Assembly (NCBI GenBank): GCA_910578665.1
Contig: CAJTQU010000005.1
Span: forward strand, 1-64,000
Origin: an uncultured Muribaculaceae bacterium
Lineage (GTDB): Bacteria > Bacteroidota > Bacteroidia > Bacteroidales > Muribaculaceae
Direction: 5' to 3'
Length of the DNA: 64,000 nucleotides
Below are positions 43,777 through 52,970 of the stretch, piece by piece. The notes under the pieces are model-generated. The model ran no database searches and had not been told where the DNA came from. It was given only the letters and a program-made list of their open reading frames with translations. A program made the position numbers and the translations under genes. Position 1 is the first letter of the stretch; each line of letters begins with the position of its first letter.

Positions 43777-46260
43777 TCAGCGCACCACAAGTATCTTGCC
43801 CACATAGCCCTCCGACTGTTCGCCAGAGGAAGATGCCGTGACATAATACACCCCGGATGCCGCGCGCGAACCGTAATGCGTGGTCTGGTCCCAGGTTATC
43901 ATACCACCGTTGGACAAGCCCAGTTCCTTTACCAGGCCTCCCGACGTGTCGACAATCTTCACCAGACTGTTATCCATAAGTCCGCGTATCGTCACTTCGC
44001 CAGTATAGTCCGGACGCACCGGATTAGGAAATATCTGTACCTGCTCGAAATCATCACGGGCAGCAGTGGCGTCGGTATAGAATGTGGCTATCTGGTGGCT
44101 TGTACCCATCCATACGGCGTTGGATCCGTTGTCAAAACCTATCTGGTACACCTGGTCCGACGGGAGCAGGGAGTTCTCGGTCGTATACTGCGCCAGCACC
44201 CGGGAACCGTCAGAAGAAGTCATAACCACCCCGTTACCCAGTGTGGCAAACCATTTGCGACCGGCACCGTCAGACTTTATATCCATCACATCGGCACCGT
44301 CCAGCAGATAATCGGCCAGGTTGGTGCCGTCATTACGCGCCACTTTCACGCGCTGCACCCTGAGCGTACCTCCAGAAATCTGCTGTGAGGGATCAAACAG
44401 GAAAAGCCCCGTAGAGGTGCCCACCCACACGCGTCCGGTCTGCATATCCTCATACAGGCAGTTTGTATACACCAGAGGGACACTGTTGCCGTCCTGGTCC
44501 AGAAACGACGTTATATAATCGTACTTGTCATCCGACGTGTCTCCGGGCGTGCCGCCGTGGTTGAAGATACTGATGCCGGCCTCGTAGGCCCACTGGTTGC
44601 ATACCACCAGTATGCCGCGGTTCGACGGATGCCGCAGCGCGCATACGGCCATAATATCGCTGGCCCGATGGAAATCCTTTACGGGTACAGGCTTAAACCC
44701 GGCCACATTGTCATCGCGGCGGTCTGCCGCGCTCCAATAATACAGCGGCGCGGCATCGCCGGTAATATTGCATGTATTAAACGCAACCCACATAGTCTGG
44801 TCTGCATCGAAAGAGGGCAGGCTCACGTCACAATATCCGGTCCATTTGTCAGACACCGGAAATACGGCATGTCCTCCCTGCACCGATGCGCCGGCATGGA
44901 GGCTGTTGGTATACAGGCTTATGGAATTATCTCTGAGATCCACACGGTACATGCCGTGACGCCTCGACCCCATGTATATGTAATCTTCCAATGCCGGATC
45001 ATAGACTGCCCCGTAAGTTTCCCTGATATTATTAAGCGGAGCCGGACTTTGGGTGCCAAACATGCCATAGTGTGTCCACTGAGCGTCTTTATAAGCAGAT
45101 GTCAGCCCCCAGTAGGCCATATTAGACTGCGAGTGTATACGGTTGATGGTGTTGTTCGAAGCCATCATGCCATACTTGTCGTTATAGTCAAGGGTGAATG
45201 CCCTGAATAGTCTGGGAGAATTAGCACCGGCCACCGGCCTCTGTGCCCAAGTCTTGTTTTGCGCCGAATACTTCACGGGCTGCACCCCCTCCCACGGAAC
45301 AGGGAAATAAAACATCGACATGTCCCACGAACTAAATTTCTCATTCTCATGACCCTGCGGCACTCTGATGCTCTCTATAACGCCGTCTGGACGCAGCAGC
45401 AGGCCCCTGCCGTAGGTATTCATAAAATAGCCGTCGCGCGCCATGGTAGAAAAGACCACGCCTCCGCCGGCCACACGGCGCAACGACACGGTGCCGGAAG
45501 CACCGGCGTCGGCATAATATACTCCTCCGGCAGTGACTAAGCCGAATGCCGAATCTGACAATGGAAATATCTCGCCTCCGGCACCCTCTGCGGCCGGCAC
45601 CCTTGTAAATGCCTCCCAGTCAGTATGGCGCCCCTCCGCCGGGCTCTCGTACAATCCGTCGGACGTAGAAGCAAACAGCCTGTCTCCCACACGGGCCATG
45701 CCGTCGAGCCGACGGCCGTAAATTCTCGACTCGCTGATCACTTTCTTATCGTCATCCACCACTAAATAGCCGAAATCTGTGGCTAGATAAGCCTTGTTGC
45801 CTGCCGGGTAGAATGAAACTGAATTGACATTTTTCGATGATGCCGCGGACGATGAAGACAGACCCGGGATGCTGTACACAGTGTCATCGTCATACAGCAG
45901 GTCTATCTTGTAATCCCCATAGACGATGAGCAGATAGCCCTTGTCCTTGTTATAGGCTATTTTGCGCACTATGTTTCCGTTGAGGTAATTGGATGTATTA
46001 TATCCTGTAAGCTCACCGGAATCCTTGTCGTATACGTATAACTGGCCGGTAAACTCATTCCACGACGCATGGTCGGGATTATACACCTGGCCCAGCGCCA
46101 GAATATAAGTGCGGTCCCTGGTGTCTGCCGACGATTCCACGTAGTACGAAAATGTGTTGTGCAGGCGCCACTGGCCCGCCGGCACTACCTGCGCGCCGAG
46201 AGACAGACACGCCGACAACGCGCACGCCAGCAAAATTATAGTGATTATCTTGTTCTTCAT
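43777..46260 (-). CDS. porZ: PorZ-like two-propeller T9SS surface protein
   Basis: 827 aa. Signal peptide (MKNKIITIILLACALSACLSLGAQ). Two beta-propeller regions: the first from about 35 to 380 (e.g. GQWRLHNTFSYYVESSADTRDRTY, LYVYDKDSGELTGY) and the second from about 400 to 720. A C-terminal sandwich resembles a T9SS sorting domain (QIFPNPVRPDYTGEVTIRG, GVYYVTASS). In Porphyromonas PorZ is a surface part of the attachment complex that supplies anionic LPS to the sortase. The gene follows porW by 27 nt, which supports the call. A generic two-component-regulator propeller protein is the alternative. Confidence 0.78.
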   Translation of the reverse strand: MKNKIITIILLACALSACLSLGAQVVPAGQWRLHNTFSYYVESSADTRDRTYILALGQVYNPDHASWNEFTGQLYVYDKDSGELTGYNTSNYLNGNIVRKIAYNKDKGYLLIVYGDYKIDLLYDDDTVYSIPGLSSSSAASSKNVNSVSFYPAGNKAYLATDFGYLVVDDDKKVISESRIYGRRLDGMARVGDRLFASTSDGLYESPAEGRHTDWEAFTRVPAAEGAGGEIFPLSDSAFGLVTAGGVYYADAGASGTVSLRRVAGGGVVFSTMARDGYFMNTYGRGLLLRPDGVIESIRVPQGHENEKFSSWDMSMFYFPVPWEGVQPVKYSAQNKTWAQRPVAGANSPRLFRAFTLDYNDKYGMMASNNTINRIHSQSNMAYWGLTSAYKDAQWTHYGMFGTQSPAPLNNIRETYGAVYDPALEDYIYMGSRRHGMYRVDLRDNSISLYTNSLHAGASVQGGHAVFPVSDKWTGYCDVSLPSFDADQTMWVAFNTCNITGDAAPLYYWSAADRRDDNVAGFKPVPVKDFHRASDIMAVCALRHPSNRGILVVCNQWAYEAGISIFNHGGTPGDTSDDKYDYITSFLDQDGNSVPLVYTNCLYEDMQTGRVWVGTSTGLFLFDPSQQISGGTLRVQRVKVARNDGTNLADYLLDGADVMDIKSDGAGRKWFATLGNGVVMTSSDGSRVLAQYTTENSLLPSDQVYQIGFDNGSNAVWMGTSHQIATFYTDATAARDDFEQVQIFPNPVRPDYTGEVTIRGLMDNSLVKIVDTSGGLVKELGLSNGGMITWDQTTHYGSRAASGVYYVTASSSGEQSEGYVGKILVVR

Positions 46261-46287
46261 ATATGTTTCTGACAGTAAGCTTTATAT

Positions 46288-49227
46288 TTATTCCTCCTCT
46301 GCCGGAGATACTTCTGTGGCCGGAACCTCTTCCTCTGTCGGACCGGCCGAGCCGGCCTCGTGCTCAGGCACGGCAGACGGTTCTTCTTCGCCCTCTCCGT
46401 CTACAGGCTCCGGAACCCTGTCACCGTCCGGATTTTCCAACTTCTCTTTTTCACGTATGGCGGCATCTTCTTCATAACGGAAATATTCCTCAAACGAACG
46501 GCCCTCGCGCAGCAACAATTCAAAATTGGCCACGCTGATCATGATGGGCCTCACGCTTCCAGGAAGCGACAAGCCGCCGTCACGCGCCATGACAGAGCGA
46601 TAATGTTCCAGTTCTTTCATATTGGCAAAACCCTTGATCACCAACAGTCCCACGTTGCCGAAATTCATCTGCTCCAGATCAAAATTCCTGACTACGAACG
46701 ATGAAAAGTTGTGCCGCGCGACATCAAACAGCAACTGGTTGGGATGTACCGAGTCAAGAGGGAAAGCCAGTACGAGCAATTGCGGCTTCGACGGATCGAG
46801 GTCGAAATTAGCCGGTGTGCCGTCGGGAGCACCCTCCTGCCCCTCGCCTGCGCTGGTCAGCCGCGTCTCCCAGAGCATGCCGCGCGTGTTTCCGCCGCCA
46901 CTATTCAGCTTGCGTCCGGCATTAAGATACTTGACCATATCGGAAGCCATGGGCGTAAGATCCGTATCCGGCCATTTCTCAAGCAGATGTGTAAGGCGCT
47001 CCTTAAATTTCGCCTCGTTGTTATCGGTGACATAGCTTAACGCGTCGATAAACACAAACTTAGGCAGTATTTTCGACAGCGGATACTTCTCCTCCATCTC
47101 CCGTACCAGAGTGTGCACGCGCGCATTGTCATTATCCAGATACGCGCCATACGCCCTGTCGTACATCTCCTCCTGCACCTGGTCCATACGGCGCAGATTG
47201 TCAAAATAAGCAGGATCCGCCATGGCCTGTCCGTAAGGACTGTCTGGGAAATCGGCCAGTATACGCTGCCGGTAGCGCTCGGCCCCGGCCTCGTCATGCT
47301 CGCGCACATCCATAAGGTAAAGATTGTAATATGCGTCCAGCCGGTAGATATTATCAGGATAGCGAGTGTCAAGCTCGTCAAACGTGCGGCGCGCCTCCTT
47401 ATAGTCCTCCAGTTTATCCTTGAGAATCACAGCCATATTATACAGTCCCTCCTGCACAATGTCGTTGCAAGTGAGTATCTCCTGCTCAGTACGCGGTATA
47501 TCTTTCAGATAATATTTAGGATTGGCCGGATCCGACTCGGCCTCCAGCAATTTCTTATCTTCCTCCGATATACTGTCGTTGGCCTCGGTAAGCCCCTCTT
47601 CATCCTCATCGTCGCCGGTATCCTCGTCGAAACTGAAAGTATTCTTATTGCGGCGCCGCCAGTCATCCTCCAGTTTACGCGCGCCCCACCGGCGCTGGAA
47701 CTCGGTCTTACCGGCCGCCTTGGTCTGCGCATTGTAAAAATACCACGATTTGTCACTGTTCAGGGCGAAATTAGGCGGAGTGCTGCCGCCGGCATTATTG
47801 ATTTCACCTTTTGAAGCCTGCTCGGCCAGATAAGCCTCCCGTTTGGCGGCTTCCTCTTCCTCTTTTTTCTTACGGGCATATTCCTCGGCCAGCCTCTCAG
47901 CCACTTTCAGCTGCTCCTCTTCCGGCATTCGGGACAGCGCGAGAAGCGAATCCTGCAACTCAACGTTGCCACTGTATGTGGCCAGCTCGTCGAGCACGTC
48001 GGAACGCAGTTTAAGCTTCTTATAATCAGGGTAATTATCCGGCAGCAGCGGCACCGCCTCCGAATAGCAGGGCTGAGCCTTTACGTAATCATGCTCGTCA
48101 AACAAGAGATTGCCCAAAGCTATCTGGGCCATGGCCTTGTCCACACCGCCGCGTGTCGATTTCTCTACCGCGAGCGAGTAATTCTTCTTGGCCTCGGCCG
48201 TATCGCCTCGCGACATATACAGATTGCCTATGGCATAATATATCTGGTCCTGAAACTCCTTATTTCGCTCATACCGGGCCATGGAACGCAGCGCCCCCAC
48301 CTCGCCCCTGATATTGGTGCCCGTATATACCTCGCTCTGCTTGATACGGGCGTTGAACTTCGTGCGGTAATCGGTCGAACTGCCCTTTCCGGCCCTGCTG
48401 AAAGCCGTATAAGCAGCTTTCTTATCTCCGAGGTACGCGTACATCTGTCCGAGCAGAAAGTTAAGACGGTTTTTCTGCGAACCGCGCGCGGAGGCTGCCG
48501 CCTCCCTTAGATACGGCACCGCTTCGGCAGCCTTGTCTGAACGCACCAGATAGTCTGCCATCACAAAGTCATACTGTTCTTGCAGCGCCCTGCCGTGCAG
48601 CTTGTCTCTCTTGATATGGGTGAGTATGTTCTCAGCCTCATACAGCCATCCCATAGCCAGATACGAACGCACCTGCCACAGCTGTGCCTCCTCGACCACC
48701 TGCGGCAGCCACCTGAAATGGCGCGATATGTAGAAAAATGTAGATGCCGCTCCCAGGAAGTCACCGCCGAGATATTGCGCGCGGCCCATCATGAGCCAAG
48801 CATTGTGCAAAAACGGATTAAACTCCTCGCGTGCCCTAAAAGCTTTGTCTTTGGGAGTGGACGAACGGCGTTTCGGCTTCTTCGTGATAGAGTGCAGCTG
48901 TATGGCTTTCTGCATCTTCTCTATCGTGCGCTTGAAATCACCCTTTGGCTGCGGCATCTTAGGGTCAGCCAGAGCCTCGGCAGGATGCATCAGCACACGC
49001 CTGGTGTAGTCATCCTGATATTCGCGTTCCATCTGTTTAAGCTGCTCCTTGTAATGTTCAGAGCCATTATAATAGACATTGTAACGCGTAGTGAATGCCT
49101 GCCAGTTGCGCGAAGCGGCAGTATTCTTCTGTGTCGAACACCCTAACGACACCACGGCCAGCACAAGACATACCAGCGACAATAACGCAACGCCGCCCCC
49201 ACTTATATACCGCGCACACTTAAACAT
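46288..49227 (-). CDS. porW: T9SS lipoprotein PorW/SprE
   Basis: 979 aa. Lipobox Cys30 (VVSLGCSTQKNTAASRN), then the family opening WQAFTTRYNVYYNG. Several TPR repeats in the first 500 residues, a Glu-rich stretch (about 460-580), and more TPR repeats after about 600. The C-terminus is a Glu/Pro-rich disordered tail (about 930-979, EGEEEPSAVPEHEAGSAG). In other Bacteroidota PorW connects PorN/PorK rings to the translocon and is needed for secretion and gliding. Outer-membrane lipoprotein facing the periplasm. Confidence 0.9.
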   Translation of the reverse strand: MFKCARYISGGGVALLSLVCLVLAVVSLGCSTQKNTAASRNWQAFTTRYNVYYNGSEHYKEQLKQMEREYQDDYTRRVLMHPAEALADPKMPQPKGDFKRTIEKMQKAIQLHSITKKPKRRSSTPKDKAFRAREEFNPFLHNAWLMMGRAQYLGGDFLGAASTFFYISRHFRWLPQVVEEAQLWQVRSYLAMGWLYEAENILTHIKRDKLHGRALQEQYDFVMADYLVRSDKAAEAVPYLREAAASARGSQKNRLNFLLGQMYAYLGDKKAAYTAFSRAGKGSSTDYRTKFNARIKQSEVYTGTNIRGEVGALRSMARYERNKEFQDQIYYAIGNLYMSRGDTAEAKKNYSLAVEKSTRGGVDKAMAQIALGNLLFDEHDYVKAQPCYSEAVPLLPDNYPDYKKLKLRSDVLDELATYSGNVELQDSLLALSRMPEEEQLKVAERLAEEYARKKKEEEEAAKREAYLAEQASKGEINNAGGSTPPNFALNSDKSWYFYNAQTKAAGKTEFQRRWGARKLEDDWRRRNKNTFSFDEDTGDDEDEEGLTEANDSISEEDKKLLEAESDPANPKYYLKDIPRTEQEILTCNDIVQEGLYNMAVILKDKLEDYKEARRTFDELDTRYPDNIYRLDAYYNLYLMDVREHDEAGAERYRQRILADFPDSPYGQAMADPAYFDNLRRMDQVQEEMYDRAYGAYLDNDNARVHTLVREMEEKYPLSKILPKFVFIDALSYVTDNNEAKFKERLTHLLEKWPDTDLTPMASDMVKYLNAGRKLNSGGGNTRGMLWETRLTSAGEGQEGAPDGTPANFDLDPSKPQLLVLAFPLDSVHPNQLLFDVARHNFSSFVVRNFDLEQMNFGNVGLLVIKGFANMKELEHYRSVMARDGGLSLPGSVRPIMISVANFELLLREGRSFEEYFRYEEDAAIREKEKLENPDGDRVPEPVDGEGEEEPSAVPEHEAGSAGPTEEEVPATEVSPAEEE

Positions 49228-49399
49228 AACTGTTTAACGCTCCGCATCCCCCCTTTATTGCCCTCTGCCGTCCGTATGGCAGGCACAAGGACGGGGTCAA
49301 AACACGTCAACAGATTTGAAAGAGCAATACCCCCGAAAAAACTACTTGTCACCAGTTATTATTTTTTCAAAATATTTCGTTTCTTTGTAAAAACTTTAC

Positions 49400-49407
49400 T
49401 ATCTTTG
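49400..49407 (+). promoter_or_regulatory. -7 box of the secreted-protein gene
   Basis: TATCTTTG, about 30 nt before the ATG at 49439. The only nearby TTTG (49384-49387) is 12 nt away, too close to be a standard -33 box. Confidence 0.5.
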
Positions 49408-49438
49408 CAAAATGTTAAACTTATAAAATCTATATTTT

Positions 49439-50305
49439 ATGAAAACACTATATTTTTTATCCGTCACCGCATTTTTATGTGCTTCTTTAGTACATCCTTC
49501 TGTTGTATCAGCTGAGAATGCTTTTGTCAACGGTACGAGCTGGGAAAGCACCGTATACGGCACCCAGTCACCTGTTATTGACGAACATGTGCAGACCGTT
49601 GTCATAGACGGCGAGACCGAGGCGTTCGGAACATCATGCCTTCAGATGTGGGAAATAACTGATAATGACGATGCGACCAAATCTCCTGCCGCTATCGTAC
49701 ATTCAGAAGGCGACAAAGTCTATTTCCAGACAGACCTGACAGCTGGCAAATGGGAACTTCTGTACGATTTCGGCCTGACGGAGGGTGACAAATGCACCGT
49801 ATGCGTTCCGGGCAACTGGGGCGAGTCTTCAGAAGGCAGAAACGCCTACCTTAAGTGTACAGCCGTATACGATTCTGACGAATACCCAGGACTGCAGATA
49901 ATGGAGATGGAGGAGTTTGCTGACGAAACATTTTCCACCTCGATAGGCGGCGGAAAATGGATTAAAGGCATTTCGTCCGAACGAGGAGTGCTGGATAATT
50001 CTTTCGGTATGGACGGTATCGGCAGCAGTCTCACCAAAGTAGCAAAAAACGGCAACGTTATCTGGAAATTAAACACCGCGAGCATTACAAATACCGCTGA
50101 AGCTGCCGTAGCAATCAGCGTGAACGGCAACACAATGACATTGTCAGGCATCGTTCCCGGAAGTCCGGCAGTCATAACCGGCACTGACGGAGTGACCGTG
50201 GCCCGCATAATTGCTGCCTCGGAAAGCGTGTCTGTAGTAATTCCGTCTTCCGGCATATACCTGGTGACAGTAAACGGAAAAAGTTATAAAGCCGTTGTCA
50301 GATAA
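49439..50305 (+). CDS. Secreted protein with T9SS-like C-terminus, unknown function
   Basis: 288 aa. Signal peptide (MKTLYFLSVTAFLCASLVHPSVVSA), mature part with mainly beta character and acidic patches (EITDNDDATKSPAAIVHSEGD), one TW-like domain of unknown fold. The C-terminus (GVTVARIIAASESVSVVIP, then SGIYLVTVNGKSYKAVVR) looks like a type A T9SS sorting domain. No homologue recognised. Own promoter and terminator. Confidence 0.7.
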   Translation: MKTLYFLSVTAFLCASLVHPSVVSAENAFVNGTSWESTVYGTQSPVIDEHVQTVVIDGETEAFGTSCLQMWEITDNDDATKSPAAIVHSEGDKVYFQTDLTAGKWELLYDFGLTEGDKCTVCVPGNWGESSEGRNAYLKCTAVYDSDEYPGLQIMEMEEFADETFSTSIGGGKWIKGISSERGVLDNSFGMDGIGSSLTKVAKNGNVIWKLNTASITNTAEAAVAISVNGNTMTLSGIVPGSPAVITGTDGVTVARIIAASESVSVVIPSSGIYLVTVNGKSYKAVVR

Positions 50306-50348
50306 AATCTGACAATATGTGCCTCTAAGCACCGTCAGAAACAACCAT

Positions 50349-50391
50349 AGAGGGTGTGTCGTAACTAATATGTTACGACGCATCCTCTTTT
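50349..50391 (+). terminator. Terminator of the secreted-protein gene
   Basis: 17-bp stem with two G-U pairs (AGAGGGTGTGTCGTAAC / GTTACGACGCATCCTCT) and a 6-nt loop, ending in TTTT. Confidence 0.82.
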
Positions 50392-50464
50392 GCTATATAA
50401 GCCGGTCCCGGCGCTTTTTCGGCAAAATATCCTGCAGTGTCTTTCCACAGAGGGCAAAAGCAGA

Positions 50465-50496
50465 TTTGCAAATATAGGAGTTATGTATTACATTTG
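50465..50496 (+). promoter_or_regulatory. Promoter of the RNase HI gene
   Basis: TTTG (50465-50468), 20-nt spacer, TACATTTG (50489-50496). It ends 7 nt before the chosen ATG at 50504, so the mRNA should have almost no leader. Confidence 0.75.
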
Positions 50497-50503
50497 CATG
50501 TTT

Positions 50504-51151
50504 ATGGCTAATAAGAAGCAAAAATACTACGTGGTATGGGTCGGCATCGAGCCGGGCATATATGACAACTGGGAGGACGCCCAGGAGCAGGTCGTATCCT
50601 ATCCTGGAGCCAAATATAAGAGTTTCAGCAGCTACGAGCAGGCTGTGGCGGCTTTCAGAGGCAATGATTCCGACGAATGCCGCACACTTCTGGAATACGC
50701 ACGCCGGCCGGCAGCGGCCACAAACTATACGGCCCTGCCCGGTATTGCCCCGGACGCTATCGCCGTAGACGCGGCATGCTCCGGCAATCCCGGCAAACTG
50801 GAATACCGAGGTGTGGAGATAGCCTCTGGCAACGAGTTATTCCACATGGGGCCTTTCCCTGTAGGCACCAACAACATAGGCGAATACCTGGCCCTTGTGC
50901 ACGCCCTGGCCCTATGCGCGCAAAGAGGGGAGACACGCCGCACCATATATTCCGACTCACGCACGGCTCTGGCATGGCTGTCACGCCATGGTTCCAACAC
51001 GAGGCTTACACCTTGTGCCGACACGGCCTATCTGCGACAACTGCTGGCACGGGCCGACGCATGGGTACAGTCACACACCTGGCAAAACCCCGTGCGCAAA
51101 TGGCCTACCGATGAATGGGGTGAAATTCCGGCTGACTTCGGCCGCAAATAG
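50504..51151 (+). CDS. rnhA: Ribonuclease HI with N-terminal viroplasmin/RNA-DNA-binding domain
   Basis: 215 aa from the ATG at 50504 (MANKKQKYYVVWVG). The frame is open back to 50390, but that part precedes the promoter. Residues about 6-52 form the Cauli_VI/viroplasmin domain (GIYDNWEDAQEQVVSYPGAKYKSF) that binds RNA-DNA hybrids. The RNase H fold follows with all four catalytic acids: Asp89, Glu127, Asp151 and Asp203. It removes RNA from hybrids such as R-loops and primers. Cytosolic. Confidence 0.92.
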   Translation: MANKKQKYYVVWVGIEPGIYDNWEDAQEQVVSYPGAKYKSFSSYEQAVAAFRGNDSDECRTLLEYARRPAAATNYTALPGIAPDAIAVDAACSGNPGKLEYRGVEIASGNELFHMGPFPVGTNNIGEYLALVHALALCAQRGETRRTIYSDSRTALAWLSRHGSNTRLTPCADTAYLRQLLARADAWVQSHTWQNPVRKWPTDEWGEIPADFGRK

Positions 51152-51184
51152 CCCGTACCCGGAATTTCTGTGAAATATTTTTTG

Positions 51185-51192
51185 TAATTTTG
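51185..51192 (+). promoter_or_regulatory. -7 box of the flippase-like gene
   Basis: TAATTTTG, 30 nt before the ATG; the -33 region has no clear TTTG. Confidence 0.5.
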
Positions 51193-51221
51193 CAAAATAG
51201 CTTATTAACAAAACGCCGACA

Positions 51222-52274
51222 ATGACTCAAGAACCATCTTCGACCAAAGGAAGCCGCAGCATACTGAAACAGGCCGTACGCTACATAATACCGCTTGCCA
51301 TCACGGTGCTGCTGGTGTGGTATATGTTCACAAAGATAGACTTTGCCGAGCTGTGGAACACCATACGCCACGGTGTGGACTACAAATGGATCCTGCTGGC
51401 CATGGCCATAAGCGTGTTCAGCCATGTGTTCCGCGCGTTGCGCTGGCGGCTACAGTTGCGCGCCATGGACATAACGCCGCCGCTCATGGCTCTGTGCTGT
51501 TCAATATTCGGCACCTACGCCCTCAACCTAGTCTTTCCGCGTCTGGGCGAAGTATGGCGGTGCACCTACATAGCCCAGCGCCAGCACACCCCGGTGACCG
51601 GCGTGATAGGCTCGATGGTGGCCGACCGCCTGGCCGACACGCTGACCGTGCTGCTATTGCTGCTGCTCACCCTGGTGGTGGCCAATAGCCAGATCATGGC
51701 GTTTCTGAACAAATACCCGGTGGGACAGGACATGGTCACCACCATCTCCTCCCCCCTGTTCTGGGTGGCCATCGCCGCCTCGGCGGGGGCAGTCTGGCTG
51801 TCACTGAGAATCTGGCGCGACACACGCCCTGTGGTACGGCTGCGCAAGATGACCGCCGAACTATGGAACGGCTTCGCCTCTGTGACACGCATGAAAGGAC
51901 GAGGCGCCTTCCTGGCATACACACTGTGTATCTGGGGATGCTACTTCTTCCAGCTATATGCGGCATTCTACGCCTTCGACTGCACACGCACCCTGTGCTC
52001 CGAACCGGGCACCATGGCCGGACTTCTACCCTGCCTGGTGGCGTTCGTACTCTCGTCGATAGGCATGGCCATACCCTCCAACGGCGGGCTCGGCCCGTGG
52101 AACATGGCAGTGGTCTTCGGCCTCATGCTCTATGCCGTGCCCGAGGCCCCTGCCACATCGATGAGCATAGTGGTGTGGAGCGCGCAGACAATAATGCTTA
52201 TAATTCTCGGCATATACACCGCCGCATACATTTCCACCGAACGCCGCGACACGGCTCCGGCAAAACGTGGATAA
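51222..52274 (+). CDS. UPF0104/LPG-synthase-TM flippase-like membrane protein
   Basis: 350 aa with about eight TM helices. Motifs GTYALNLVFPRLGEVWRC and SNGGLGPWNMAVVFGL are typical of the family that includes the membrane half of MprF. It lacks a soluble synthase domain, so lipid or glycan translocation is the family-based guess; the substrate is unknown. Inner membrane. Confidence 0.85.
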   Translation: MTQEPSSTKGSRSILKQAVRYIIPLAITVLLVWYMFTKIDFAELWNTIRHGVDYKWILLAMAISVFSHVFRALRWRLQLRAMDITPPLMALCCSIFGTYALNLVFPRLGEVWRCTYIAQRQHTPVTGVIGSMVADRLADTLTVLLLLLLTLVVANSQIMAFLNKYPVGQDMVTTISSPLFWVAIAASAGAVWLSLRIWRDTRPVVRLRKMTAELWNGFASVTRMKGRGAFLAYTLCIWGCYFFQLYAAFYAFDCTRTLCSEPGTMAGLLPCLVAFVLSSIGMAIPSNGGLGPWNMAVVFGLMLYAVPEAPATSMSIVVWSAQTIMLIILGIYTAAYISTERRDTAPAKRG

Positions 52275-52358
52275 AAATTGTTTCTAAGTTATCAATATTA
52301 ATTCACACCCCGGGGCCGGATATATACCGGACCCGGCTTAACAGACATACCGGCTGCC

Positions 52359-52931
52359 ATGCGTTTCAACAATACCGAAGACGACGATAAAGAAGACCTG
52401 TACGAGAGTTTTGAACCAGAGGAACCCAAAAAGCCCAAAGAGCCCGAATACCGCCCTGACGACCCACGTTACTGGGATAACGACGAGGACGAATGGGAAC
52501 ATCTGCGTCCTACGACGCGATGGCGGCGCGTGCTGCTGTGGACGGCGGCGGCATGCATAGCGGCCGCTGCCGGATGGCTGGCATGGAGACTGGTGTTCGC
52601 CCCCTACTCCGAAGACGCCGTGCAGTACGGATACGTAGAGACAGTAGAGCTTCGCGGCGACCTGTTCAAGACATACGAAGGAGTGCTGCTGCCATATAAG
52701 AACCTGCACGACACCACGCGCATTTACCGCGAGGATTTCACATTCTCAACCTCCGACAAACTGGGCAAAACCATGCGCGAATTCCAAAACTCGGGCAGAC
52801 CGCTGCGGGTAGAATACCGCACATACCGCCACGCATTCCCGTGGCGCGGCGAACAGAAACGGGTCGTGGTGCGCGTAGACACCGTAAACCCCGACTCAAT
52901 CATCCCTGCCGACTGGCTACGCCCACACTAA
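52359..52931 (+). CDS. One-TM protein of unknown function
   Basis: 190 aa. No family recognised. Acidic and proline-rich disordered N-terminus (residues 1-48, EPEEPKKPKEPEYRPDD), a TM helix at about 56-77 (RVLLWTAAACIAAAAGWLAW), and an outside domain with KTYEGVLLPYKNLHDTTRIY. The topology is N-in. Its base composition is like the host genome. It is the last normal gene before the restriction-modification pair, whose first start is 39 nt further on. Confidence 0.65.
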   Translation: MRFNNTEDDDKEDLYESFEPEEPKKPKEPEYRPDDPRYWDNDEDEWEHLRPTTRWRRVLLWTAAACIAAAAGWLAWRLVFAPYSEDAVQYGYVETVELRGDLFKTYEGVLLPYKNLHDTTRIYREDFTFSTSDKLGKTMREFQNSGRPLRVEYRTYRHAFPWRGEQKRVVVRVDTVNPDSIIPADWLRPH

Positions 52932-52970
52932 AATACAACACCCAAGTAATCAACAATATATTTACAGACC

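Noticed and set aside
43261..44388. 375-codon plus-strand frame
   Set aside because: Antisense to aroA and the porZ-like gene; low-complexity translation.
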